Assembly (NCBI GenBank): GCA_005408345.1
Contig: SEMN01000063.1
Location: forward strand, 744,001-808,000
Reading direction: 5' to 3'
DNA from: Macquaria australasica
Taxonomy: Eukaryota; Chordata; Actinopteri; Centrarchiformes; Percichthyidae
DNA length: 64,000 nucleotides
Both the position numbers and the translations under genes were made by a program. Positions 22,301-30,406 of this stretch are shown here, piece after piece. The notes beneath the pieces were generated by a model, which was given only the letters and a program-made list of their open reading frames with translations, was not told the origin of the DNA and searched no databases. Within the stretch, counting starts at the first letter, position 1, and each line of letters opens with the position of its first letter.

Positions 22301-22996
22301 CAACCAGCTCTGGCTTTAAAATATTTAGGATTTAATTACCACTGGAAATAGCTCAGACAACCATATGGCAAAAAACTTGAGACATATGTGCCGCCAACAG
22401 TCCTGTGAAAAGCTGCCTCCCATTTCACGGAGGGGCCCGTTTTTCTCTCACAAGTCCTTTTTGCACTTTCGCAAGAATGGCGGATGAAAGAAAAAAAAAA
22501 AAAAACTCCCCAAAAAGCAACATGAATGCCCTGTTCCCCTGGACCCCCCGCCTACTCAATTTGTCCCACTTCCCCATTTCACACCTACCAAGATGTCTGA
22601 TTAGGATTCTGCCTCCAACTCCAATAGCCATCTGTCTCTGGTTCAAATATTAGGATATGCAAACCTCAAATTAGACTTTAATCTGCCAAATTGGCTCCTT
22701 TTGCACATTAGCAGTAAATACTGAACATTTAAAGCTTTTAAGAATTATTTAGTTACAAATGAAACTGTTTGAAATCTTTACGTAGCGGCTCATGTAGATG
22801 ATTATGGATGCACTTACAGCATACACATACACTATGTTACCATGTTATATCTTATAGCGTGTGCCGAGTATTTCCATTTTTCACTGTTGACCTTTTGCTT
22901 CTGCTTTGATTCCCACAGATCAGTGTGAATGAGCTAGAGCCGGAGATCGCCATGGCAACAGATTGTAAGATTGTGATATACAATAAAGGCTTGTGA
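4383..22996 (+). CDS. sfxn5: Sideroflexin-5, complete 14-exon gene
   Basis: Encodes a 322-residue mitochondrial inner-membrane carrier of the sideroflexin family; SFXN5 has been linked to citrate transport, while SFXN1 carries serine. Exons: 4383-4430, 6374-6442, 9066-9143, 9368-9394, 11226-11280, 11789-11814, 11944-11997, 12996-13052, 13159-13224, 14285-14375, 16758-16873, 17051-17136, 21231-21348, 22919-22996. All 13 introns are GT-AG and phases agree throughout. Family marks: GRFRHFLDVIDP near 21-32, HPDTGEK (78-84) then MPFRMSGFIPFGTP, the Asn-rich NQSHNACVNY (122-131), and hydrophobic spans near 102-118, 148-168, 180-200, 245-265 and 275-292. The start is fixed by an in-frame TAA at 4290-4292 with no ATG between. 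The N-terminus lacks the Ala-rich head of the roughly 340-residue mammalian protein. As in the family, no cleavable presequence is evident. The paralogue label (a or b) cannot be decided. Confidence 0.96.
4919..5070. repeat. Dispersed repeat, family delta (fragment) in sfxn5 intron 1
   Basis: Contains the characteristic string of AAGTACATTTACTCAAGTAC and CTGTACTTAAGTACA followed by GTATTTCCATTT. The same blocks recur at 47511-47959, 55063-55559, 56540-56945, 60560-60806 and 63566-64000 in both orientations. It is an abundant teleost-type interspersed repeat with no coding capacity. Confidence 0.75.
5071..6373 (+). other. Remainder of sfxn5 intron 1
   Basis: AT-rich intronic sequence. Short open frames exist on the minus strand (for example 5719-5928) but have no splice context or recognisable product. 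A poly-T run is at 4780-4800, earlier in the same intron. Confidence 0.5.
6374..6442 (+). CDS. sfxn5: sfxn5 coding exon 2
   Basis: 23 codons between TAG and GTACAC, carrying the conserved GRFRHFLDVIDPSTLFVTE segment, phase 0 on both sides. Confidence 0.95.
7946..7976. repeat. (CA)n microsatellite
   Basis: About 15 uninterrupted CA units within sfxn5 intron 2; a shorter CA tract follows at about 8145-8160. Confidence 0.95.
8344..8988. mobile_element. hAT-like non-autonomous element in sfxn5 intron 2
   Basis: Inverted ends of about 24 bases, 23 of them matching: the left end reads CAGGTTCAGACTACAGGAG from 8345, and the right end 8964-8988 is its reverse complement with one change. Ends beginning CAGG are usual in hAT elements. 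The flanks (TCTAAAGC before, GTTTAAGC after) could be a decayed 8-bp target duplication. About 640 bp, with no transposase frame. Confidence 0.65.
9066..9143 (+). CDS. sfxn5: sfxn5 coding exon 3
   Basis: 26 codons (KRLQESVKLLDCFRQG, then TLPPGVTDAQ) after TCAG and before GTAAAG. It corresponds to the amphipathic segment before the carrier domain. Confidence 0.95.
9368..9394 (+). CDS. sfxn5: sfxn5 coding exon 4 (27-nt microexon)
   Basis: Nine codons, LWQAQKIKQ, between TCCACAG and GTAAGA. In frame, so it could be skipped without a frameshift, but the residues are conserved in SFXN5. Confidence 0.93.
10570..10915 (+). repeat. Dispersed repeat, family gamma, in sfxn5 intron 4
   Basis: Blocks GATTGCCATGACATTAGGCA, ACAGACATTCATGTTCCTCA, CCCATCAGCCTCAGCTTTAC and GCAAATGTTAGCATTCTAAC occur in the same order as in the second copy at 50285-50715. 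No coding capacity is seen. The family is widespread in teleosts; its class is not evident from two copies. Confidence 0.75.
11226..11280 (+). CDS. sfxn5: sfxn5 coding exon 5
   Basis: Carries AIIHPDTGEKILMPFRMS plus the first base of a split Gly codon. The HPDTGEK motif is a signature of sideroflexins. The donor is GTACAG at 11281. Confidence 0.95.
11789..11814 (+). CDS. sfxn5: sfxn5 coding exon 6 (26-nt microexon)
   Basis: Completes the split Gly and encodes FIPFGTPV. It follows the acceptor TTTTAACAG and precedes GTAAGT. Skipping it would shift the frame. The next intron is only 129 bases. Confidence 0.93.
11944..11997 (+). CDS. sfxn5: sfxn5 coding exon 7
   Basis: 18 codons, VVGLLLPNQTLVSTIFWQ, forming the first strongly hydrophobic span. 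CAG acceptor and GTAAAT donor. Confidence 0.95.
12996..13052 (+). CDS. sfxn5: sfxn5 coding exon 8
   Basis: 19 codons with the Asn-rich family motif NQSHNACVNYCNRN. The intron that follows is only 106 bases. Confidence 0.95.
13159..13224 (+). CDS. sfxn5: sfxn5 coding exon 9
   Basis: 22 codons, PAPVSKFVQGYLGAVTSAVS then IA, the start of the second membrane span. TTTAG acceptor and GTGAGT donor. Confidence 0.95.
14285..14375 (+). CDS. sfxn5: sfxn5 coding exon 10
   Basis: 30 codons plus one base. It carries VGLNMLIQKASRFSPTTRLL and the IPFPAV segment typical of SFXN5. Donor GTAAGT after GTGG. Confidence 0.95.
15140..16050. promoter_or_regulatory. Candidate regulatory block in sfxn5 intron 10
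   Basis: About 900 bases of complex, non-repetitive sequence free of the transposon families seen elsewhere. Homeodomain-type cores are dense: TAATTGG near 15220, GGATAATTACC near 15262, GTAATTAAAATGGCTAATTG near 15365, CAATTAGATTA near 15495, GATAATTAATTT near 15551, AGTAATTACG near 15602, ATTAATTGG near 15876, plus CACAAAG near 15948. Density of such sites without repeats is typical of developmental enhancers carried in a bystander gene, here with emx1 as the likely target. Conservation could not be tested. Confidence 0.4.
16758..16873 (+). CDS. sfxn5: sfxn5 coding exon 11
   Basis: Completes a split Ala, then encodes SANVCNVVLMRHSELSEGIS and the acidic loop VLDDNGNVVGTSKVAARH. TCTACAG acceptor and GTATGT donor. 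Confidence 0.95.
17051..17136 (+). CDS. sfxn5: sfxn5 coding exon 12
   Basis: Encodes [20 protein letters not shown] then PMIMAVLE plus two bases of Lys, the third clear hydrophobic span. The donor is GTAAGA, and a 4.1-kb intron follows. Confidence 0.95.
17341..17800 (+). repeat. Dispersed repeat, family epsilon, in sfxn5 intron 12
   Basis: Blocks CAGCTGGGCACTGTAGTTTT, GGCAAACGTTGCTCATACAG and GATTAATACACATTTGG match 54185-54430 in order. The later part (GGATTTTCTGCTGATTGACT … TTTGTCCAGTCAGCCA) resembles 21553-21650. It is an interspersed element not described by the other families here. Confidence 0.65.
18040..18054. repeat. Poly-G tract
   Basis: A run of about 15 G in sfxn5 intron 12. A stretch like this is prone to copy-number error in assembly. 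Confidence 0.9.
18577..18942. mobile_element. Short TIR element in sfxn5 intron 12
   Basis: The left end AAAGGTACTCTGTGGAGTTT (from 18579) and the right end AAACTACGCTTTGTACCTTT (ending about 18940) are imperfect inverted repeats with matching AAAGGTAC tips and AGTTT inner edges. About 360 bp, with no coding frame. It resembles common fish MITEs. Confidence 0.5.
19349..19383. repeat. (ATT)n microsatellite
   Basis: About 11 ATT units in sfxn5 intron 12. Confidence 0.95.
20860..21078. repeat. Dispersed repeat fragment before sfxn5 exon 13
   Basis: Begins with GCTAGAACGATCAATCACCT and ends with CAATATTGGTATTGGTATCT and a GATCCAGTATCAGTCGG tail, the layout of an abundant teleost repeat of the 'ATCGGTATCGG' type. 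A single copy in this window, recognised from its general form. Confidence 0.45.
21231..21348 (+). CDS. sfxn5: sfxn5 coding exon 13
   Basis: Completes Lys, then LPLLQRRRRLVLPVHSLVCL and AAFGLALPLAISLFPQMSQ, a basic loop followed by the last hydrophobic span. Acceptor CTGCCAG and donor GTACGT. Open frames on the opposite strand here (21067-21396) are shadows of this exon. Confidence 0.96.
22060..22700. promoter_or_regulatory. Candidate regulatory block in sfxn5 intron 13
   Basis: Non-repetitive sequence with even composition apart from one A-run (22490-22505). Homeodomain-type cores occur near 22070 (CTAATGAGG), 22330 (GGATTTAATTACCACTGG) and 22668 (AAATTAGACTTTAATCTGCC), and an octamer-like ATATGCAAACC lies near 22655. 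Candidate enhancer only; it could equally serve sfxn5, emx1 or nothing. Confidence 0.25.
22919..22996 (+). CDS. sfxn5: sfxn5 coding exon 14 and stop
   Basis: 25 codons ending KIVIYNKGL then TGA at 22994-22996. The C-terminal YNKGL is conserved in SFXN5. TCCCACAG acceptor. Confidence 0.96.
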   Translation: MSVNELEPEIAMATDCKIVIYNKGL

Positions 22997-25900
22997 GTGA
23001 TCTCTGCTGCCCGACACATGAAGATAGGACCCGCTGCTCATCATGGTTCAAACCCCCTGAAGCTGCCAGAGAATGACTTATGGTAAATTTGGCTGTGTTA
23101 CCCAGTGAGCAGTTAGCATACGTTTACAGAGAAAGGCAGATGATATTGAGAATACATGTTGTTTACGCCAAGGCAATAGTTGTTAAATAAGCAATAACAC
23201 ATGATGACATATTGTGATACAGGAAAATATACATCACGACACCTCAGAAAGTCTTATCACTGTTATAACATGGACTCTTACCAGGGAAATGATACCAAAT
23301 AACAAAGATTTATAGAAGACTTTGCCTGCTTCATGCTTCTTTTCACTAGAAAGACGGTAACAGCCTGGTTAGGCTTGCTAGCTAAGTTAGCTAACTTAAG
23401 CTTACCTGGTTTCTTGTGTTTTTTCTTTCTCACTTTTTCGAAGTAGGAGTTGTCTAAATGATTGTAGTTGTGGTCTTGATTATGTAAATACTGTGAATGA
23501 AATCAGGATAAAAGACTGAAACGTATTTTGTAACATTTAGGTTTTATTTCCTTGCTTACAATTTAATGCAGGGGTTCCCAACCTTCTCTTGCGACCCCTT
23601 AATATAAAGCAATATCTCCCTGCAACCCAATGTCATAGGTTGCACATCTATAAGTTGTGATTTTCTCCTCTCAGATTGTTTCCTAAGAACGCTTTTTAGA
23701 GGGTAAGGGTAAGACTACATTACGTCTTGCCAAATGGAGTTGTTTTTGTAAAATAGTTTTAGCGAGATATGAGGTGACAGCAGATAATTTAGCAAACTGT
23801 CACTTTATTTTTAAAAACTAAACCTTAAATGTGTGACCACCTGTGGCTCTGCCCCCATTTGAAATGTACTTTTGCCAAAATCCAAAAAATTCCTTTTTCA
23901 ACTGAACTGTATTAAGTTTCAAAATAGATCCGTATCTCCTTTGAAATCCACCAATGACAGTTTTTTTTTTTTTGTTGTTTTTTTACCACAACAGCAGGTA
24001 CTGAAATCATCATTATTAAGTAACTTTAAATCCTAGTATTTGCTTTGGCTCCTTCTAACTGGGATCTGGAGATTGAGTCTCTCTCATGTAGTAAACAACT
24101 GCAGTTGGTTTATCACAGTAAGGATATTTTTAAGTCTTAACCTAAAATAAGGAGATTTTGATTTTATAAATGTGAAAGCACTATTGTTAAAATACTACTC
24201 TGTCTTTGTGTATGTATTTGCACTTGATTTATATAAACTTTCTGTCTTCAAGTATTACCTTTTGTCATGACCTGTGTGATTAGTATGTTTGCTCGGTTGC
24301 CGAGGGAACGCAGCATGGTAGACCACGATGCAGTGTAATTCGACAAGAAGCCACATGCAGGATCAGTGGAGGATGCTGGGACACAACCCGGGTGAGACAA
24401 ATAAAAACAAAACCCTGTTCATTAACCATGCTGTAGTTCAAAGAAATACATCAGATGTTTATTATTATTATTATTATTATTCAGGTTTTTACTGTTGTAC
24501 CTCACGCAGTCAGGTATTAGCAGAGAGTTTTACGTAAATGTTACCTGATCGCCATTTCCTAGGACTATATTTTGACAAATTTGCATATAACTTCAAATAA
24601 TAATCCATAGTGAGATCAGTTTTAATACCAAAAAATACTAATTTTGTCAAGATGGTTTTTGTATTTTTAAATTTATGGATATCTCGTCTGTATCTTCTGT
24701 CATAACTTTTGAACAAAATGTCTCAGAGAGACACTCAGACATTTTAAAATTATATCTAATTTTATATTTTGGGGAAATTTCTTTTTTATCTAATCTCTTT
24801 CCGCACTATAGTTTAATTGCCAGATTCAGAATTGTATGCAAATATCTCAAATTAGGTCATTTAAGTTATTTCAGTCACAATCCATAGTGAGCACAATGCT
24901 ACTTTATTTTGAAAATGATTTAAAATGACAGTCTTTCTTTTTCAGTAATTAGGTTGTGATTTGTAATTCAGTGTGCTCAACTGAAACTGATGCAATGTGA
25001 CAACTGTGATTACACTGCATGATTTATCACTCAACATATTAAAACCAACAATAAAACACGTGTAATTTGTAGTGTTAGTTGAGAAAATGGAAGGCTCCAG
25101 TCATCGCACAGAAAACAAGTAATCAAACAATAAAGATTAAACCAGTCGTCGTGTTTCAGTTCAGTTTTCCAACACCTTTGCAGCAGCAGGGATCTGTCGG
25201 GTTCTTCCCCCACCTCGCGGCACTCTACTCCTCTGGAGAGACTCTTGTTGTTCATGGTGGTTCACCCTGAACTCTCCTCTCTGCTGACTCAGGCGACGGG
25301 AGACGCGGCGTTTAGGGAGACGGGTGTGATTTTCCCCTTAATTGTTTTCCTAACGGACAACTGAGAGGTGCAGCTCTCTTTAATCGCGCTGACCTTTTAC
25401 CTAACCAAGATGTGATTGGCCTTAAACAGAGGGTTATAGTGCTTTGAGTGAGCTACTGTACTGGTTAAAATGCACCTTTTGATGGTGTTTATTTGGACAA
25501 TAAGGAATCTCTTAACATGAATTTGCACCTGCAGTGAGTATAGGATATCCTGGAAACTCAAAACAACTGCAGATGCCTGACGTGTTGTGCGCCTTTGTAA
25601 AAAGGTGAGACTACTGCCGTGTATTTTACTTTCCCGTCTCCCCCCTGTTCCTTGCTGTCTCTCTGTTTCTTAGCTTACAAAACAAGGCATCAGGGTCAGA
25701 CGTCAGGGCTCATCTCTAAAGCCTCGGGGTCATTAGGAGGAGATTCCTTCCGTTTCTTTTGACAGGTGATTACTGAGGCGGTTTGGTGAAAGGGACACCG
25801 CACAATAGTAACTACTTAATTCAGAGGAAATACCGGCCGATACACAACACACCTGACACCTGTGCAACTGTCCTGCCACATTCCTGACATGTCAGTCTGG

Positions 25901-27252
25901 ATCAGTGTTTCCCAACCTAAGGGAACACTGTTGAGGGGTTTTTGGGGTGTCATGAAACATTTATACCATTCAGATTTTTCCTAATTCTCCCCTAATTTTC
26001 TTTGCTAAACTTCTTTGGTTGTTCAATACTCCATGTGTCACGGAGGCCCAAGTGTCTGCAGGTTTTAATTTCAATCAAACACTGCAGCAGCATGTTTCAC
26101 ACTGATTTGCACATGCACCTTCAGCTGGAGAGAAGACACTAATGAGTGAAATCTGCAGCTGTAATGGCTGGTTGGAAGGAAAACCTGCACACTCTCCAGC
26201 CTGGTTGACATGATGATGAAGCGAGTGCCTGAATTACACACGCACACATTACTTTTCTCATCAGAGAAATAGCTTTTGTTTTTATTTCTAAAACATCTTT
26301 TTGTAATTACATGTTCTGCTTGAAAAGTATGTTCTCATATATGTTTTATACTACACACAGCGCTTAATGAGATCTGCAGACATTCAACAAATGTAGATGT
26401 CATCCATCACTCCACACTGACAAACTGTGGCATGGCAGATGAAGCACAAAGCTGTGAACGTGCTTTTATTATGTGGCACAACTCGCCCCGAGGTCCCTGC
26501 AGCTTCTCATCTGTCCCAGAGTCATGCACAGCTGGTCATGAATCGCCTCTCTGTGGAGAATCTTCATCGGGAAGCGAGTGCTGGAATGGCTCTCAAGTCA
26601 CCAGTGAAAATAAAATCATGCCGTGAGTGATGAACATGTTTCTTCTTTGACACATGGTTAATTTCCTGCTTTGTTCTGGCCAGTCACCAGCCTGTTCTCC
26701 GACTCACTGGGTGGATTAAAAGTGCGACATGTTCTTGTCATTGAGGAGAAATTTAAATTAACATGGTACACAGGTGGCGGAGTGGGTGGGGTGAGCAATG
26801 AGGTGTTAATGACCTAAGCAGGTGGTAAAAAAACAGCTTTAATTAAAGAAATAGCTGCTTTCAAAAGCAACCTTTTTATAAGTGGCCTATGTACAATTTT
26901 AAAAAAAAAAAAAAAAAAAAAAAAGAAAAACGCAAAAAACCCCACTATGATAGAGGTTGACATTGTTTCTCTTCATCTTTGGTCGTCACACACCAAAGAT
27001 CTTTAAATAATGGAAGGATGTCTCCTCATCCAGAGACATTCAGGATGGATGTCATTAAATAAGATGGGTTTTTTTCCAGTGTCACTGAGTATAGCACCTC
27101 GGTGACGAGATGTGTGTCAATCACATATTTAGTCCTTGTGTCTTCCTCTAATGTGTCTTAATAATATTACATAATAAATAGTGTTGGTCCTCTGATGCGT
27201 CAGAAGGGGACGCAGGGTTTAGGGCAGCATGGTCGGAGGTTGGACCGCGGCT
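22997..27252. other. Tail-to-tail spacer between sfxn5 and emx1
   Basis: Holds the 3' UTRs of both convergent genes, whose ends I could not fix. Candidate signals are AATAAA near 24399 for sfxn5 and ATTAAA at 26838-26843 (minus strand) for emx1. Contents include a hAT-like tip CAGGGGTTCCCAACC near 23573, an (ATT)n run at about 24459-24481, and a 24-A run at 26901-26924. Overlapping open frames at 26427-26630 have no splice context. Confidence 0.5.
26901..26924. repeat. Poly-A tract
   Basis: 24 consecutive A on the + strand, about 330 bases past the emx1 stop codon (poly-T in the emx1 sense). Not a cDNA-type tail of any gene seen here. Confidence 0.9.
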
Positions 27253-27420
27253 TTAGTCCTCTGACGTCACATCTATGTCCTCGGAGCTGGCCTGCTTGGT
27301 GGCGATGCGCCATCTGTTGATGTGGTGGTTTCCCTTCTTCTTCTGTTGGCTGTCTGGTCCCTCCTCCTCCAGCTTCTGTCGCTTGTACTTGGTCCGCCTG
27401 TTCTGGAACCACACCTTCAC
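27253..27420 (-). CDS. emx1: emx1 exon 3 (homeodomain helix 3 and C-terminus)
   Basis: Begins after the acceptor CAG (complement of 27421-27423) with VKVWFQNRRTKYKRQKLEEE. It continues through a Lys-rich stretch and HHINRWRIATKQ, and stops at 27253-27255 after SED. Confidence 0.97.
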   Translation of the reverse strand: MKVWFQNRRTKYKRQKLEEEGPDSQQKKKGNHHINRWRIATKQASSEDIDVTSED

Positions 27421-30374
27421 CTGGATAGAACATATAAACAGGTTAACTGATGACAATGCAACAGACCTTTCTCAGGCTGGACGTTTCAACTTGCCGGACA
27501 TGAGTGTAACTAATAACGAACTATGTGTTTTAGTTTGAGGTCCTGGTGTTGTGCATGCTAGCACAACTAAATGTAATGGAGCCATCATTAATGTTGTAAT
27601 AATGCCTGTGATGGAGGCTGCAACTAACGATTACTTTCATTATCTGATAATCTGCAGAGTATTTTCTCAATTAGCCGATGAATTGCTTGGTCTATAAAAT
27701 GTTGGAAAATTGCACACAGAAAAAAAGCACAATTTCCTAAAGTTGAAGGTGATATCTTCAAATGCTTTTGGTTTTCTCTCTGACCAAACGTCCAAAACCC
27801 AAAGATATTCAGTTTACAATGTTTTAAAATGGAGAAAAGCAGCAAATCTTCACATTTGAGAAGCTGGAAAATGTTTGGCAATTTTCTGTCGTTAGATTAA
27901 TAAATTCATCGGCCGATTGTTTCAGCCCCACTATGACAAGTTGAAATGTCTGCCTTTCTGTTCTGTTTTATAAATGAAAACGGTGTATACAGTTCTCATT
28001 TGCTCCCTGGAAACCAATAAAATCTTCAGTGGTTATCTTCACTTTCTACCATTACATTAAAACTCCCAACTAATTAAACAACCAGATTTTCTTTATATAA
28101 TCCATGAATCCCCCTAACTGACCCCCCCCACTGGTTTATACTTTTGAATTTTCTCCACCTGCATCATATGTCACCCTATCATCCCCTTTGCAAAATGCTC
28201 TCAGGATGCTCATGTAAAAGGATGCTGGTTAAAAAAAATAACACCTTCTATTTGTGTTCAAAACTGAGGATGGTATTAATGCATGAGGGAGGTCAACGGG
28301 CTAAATGGCTTCCTGACTGACTAGTTTCTCTAGTATGACCTTGGAATATGAGCTTGGCTGACTAACCCTTGGCCAGGATGCATATTTTAAATAGCAACAC
28401 TCGCACACATATAGTTTCCTCCTCTTCCATGTTTTCACTGAAACACAATATTGTAGTAGTTCACAGAGCTGGATGGTAGCATTTATGTTCATTTGTCTAA
28501 AGTGGAGACGGCTCAGAAGACTTCAGGAACAGCACTAACATGATGGCTAGGAACTTGCCAATGTGTTAAGAGTGGGCTAATTTACCAGCCACAGAAAAGG
28601 TGTAGCCATATTAATGCAGCATTTTAGTTCCATCCATGATTTTTTTTCTCAGAGTTTAACCATTCTTTTACCTGCTGAGGGTGATATTGAATAATAATGC
28701 CCATTGTATAACCACAGTGATTTGATCAGTCTACCGACTAAATAAATGTTTCTACAGGGGTCCATAAGTGCTCACTCTAAGGAAGCAGAAAACAGTCATG
28801 TTATCTGTTTAAGTTACTGTCAGTGTCCTCTGTCCTGCTCATTGCTTTTGTTTTTATGCTGTTACAGTACACACTTTAACCCAAGACCAAATACACTTTG
28901 AGTGAGTTAATTAATATTCAGTTCACTGTTGTTATCATTTGCATAATGCAATTGGTGCTTAATTGCAAGCCTCCTATTGACTGATACAAAACCTAAACTT
29001 GCAAGCAGCATTTATCCATATTGCTGACTCAGGAAAACTCTCTTTATATTGCCTATTAGGCCTAATTGACACCCAGATAATGTGGACTCATTAAACATAA
29101 CCATCAATAATATTTACACTCCTTTATCCTTTAGCATGCGTGAATTAAACACCTTTAAGAGAGATGCTTTAACTGACTGAGCTGCAGCCATGTCTCGTGG
29201 CTGGGGGAAGGGAATTATTTAAATTGAATTGCACTGATTTATATATCTAAAAAAGTTTGAAATTCTTTAAAACTCATTGCAGGAACTGAATGTATTAGCA
29301 GCAATTGTCAGTACTGTGTTGCAAACTGTGGAGCTGATAAATGTTATAAAAGGCTCTGGTCATAGCCAAAATGCAAAATGATTTCACACTGTTAATTTAT
29401 AATTTCTTCTGTCAATAACATTGTAGTGCAGACTCTAATATTTTGCAACATATAATAGCCTATATTCAGATGATTTCTTATTTGTAAATAACTAATCTGT
29501 AATTCAAACCACTAGTCTATGTAACACCTAAATAAACAATTTAAAACAAGCCCTATAGATAATAAAAGTACTAATAACACCTCAGAACATACAGTAAAAT
29601 AAAACTAATTGACTTAAATTTATTTTGGAATTTATAATTTTACAGTAAATGGGCTATTAACTCAATTTAATTTTCAGTGATATTTCCATCTATCCTGTAG
29701 CTTCATGGTAACTATTATAGGAATAATGTAACAGTTTGGGGATAATTCCGCTTTATTTTGATATATTTATCCTAAACTAGGCGATAATATCTTCTCTTGA
29801 AAAGTTGAATTATCCCCCAAATATTTAAACACATCCACCTAGTATTTTGATTCAACTGCTTATTTTCTAAACACTTAGTAGGTGAGAATTAGCCGTGTTT
29901 GATAGTGGAATCCATCAAACGAGCACACATCCATACAGTAGATGCCAGCATAACATCAGCTGACCTGTGTTTCAGATAAACTCAAGCCGTTTGCCAGCTG
30001 CTTCCTCTCGGCTCCCACGACGTAGTGGTTCTTCTCGAAGGCTCTTTCCAGGCGGAGGAGCTGGGAGGGCGAGAAGGCTGTCCGGATGCGTTTGGGTTTT
30101 CTGGCAAAGGGACCGTGGAGGAGCAGGCTGTCCTGGGACACGTCGTTACCTGACACCGAATTTAAAGAAAGCCACAAGGGCCGTCAGCTGGGGCTGGAAG
30201 AGGTAACGTTATTATAACAGTGCAGGCTGGCTGTCAGTGTGCTGAACCTGTATTACAGGCTACCTAATCAGAGACGGTGTGAACAGTGTTAATAGGCCTA
30301 CTGAAGCCAAGTGTAATCAAGTGATGCTGTAGTTGTCATTATGGTAATGGAACGCAAATTATACATAGGATATT

Positions 30375-30406
<32 letters not shown>

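Noticed and set aside
23573..23600. hAT-type tip CAGGGGTTCCCAACC in the sfxn5-emx1 spacer
   Set aside because: No matching inverted end was found nearby, so no element boundaries can be drawn.
26427..26630. Two overlapping + frames in the sfxn5-emx1 spacer
   Set aside because: Unrelated products, no splice sites in context and no similarity to known proteins.
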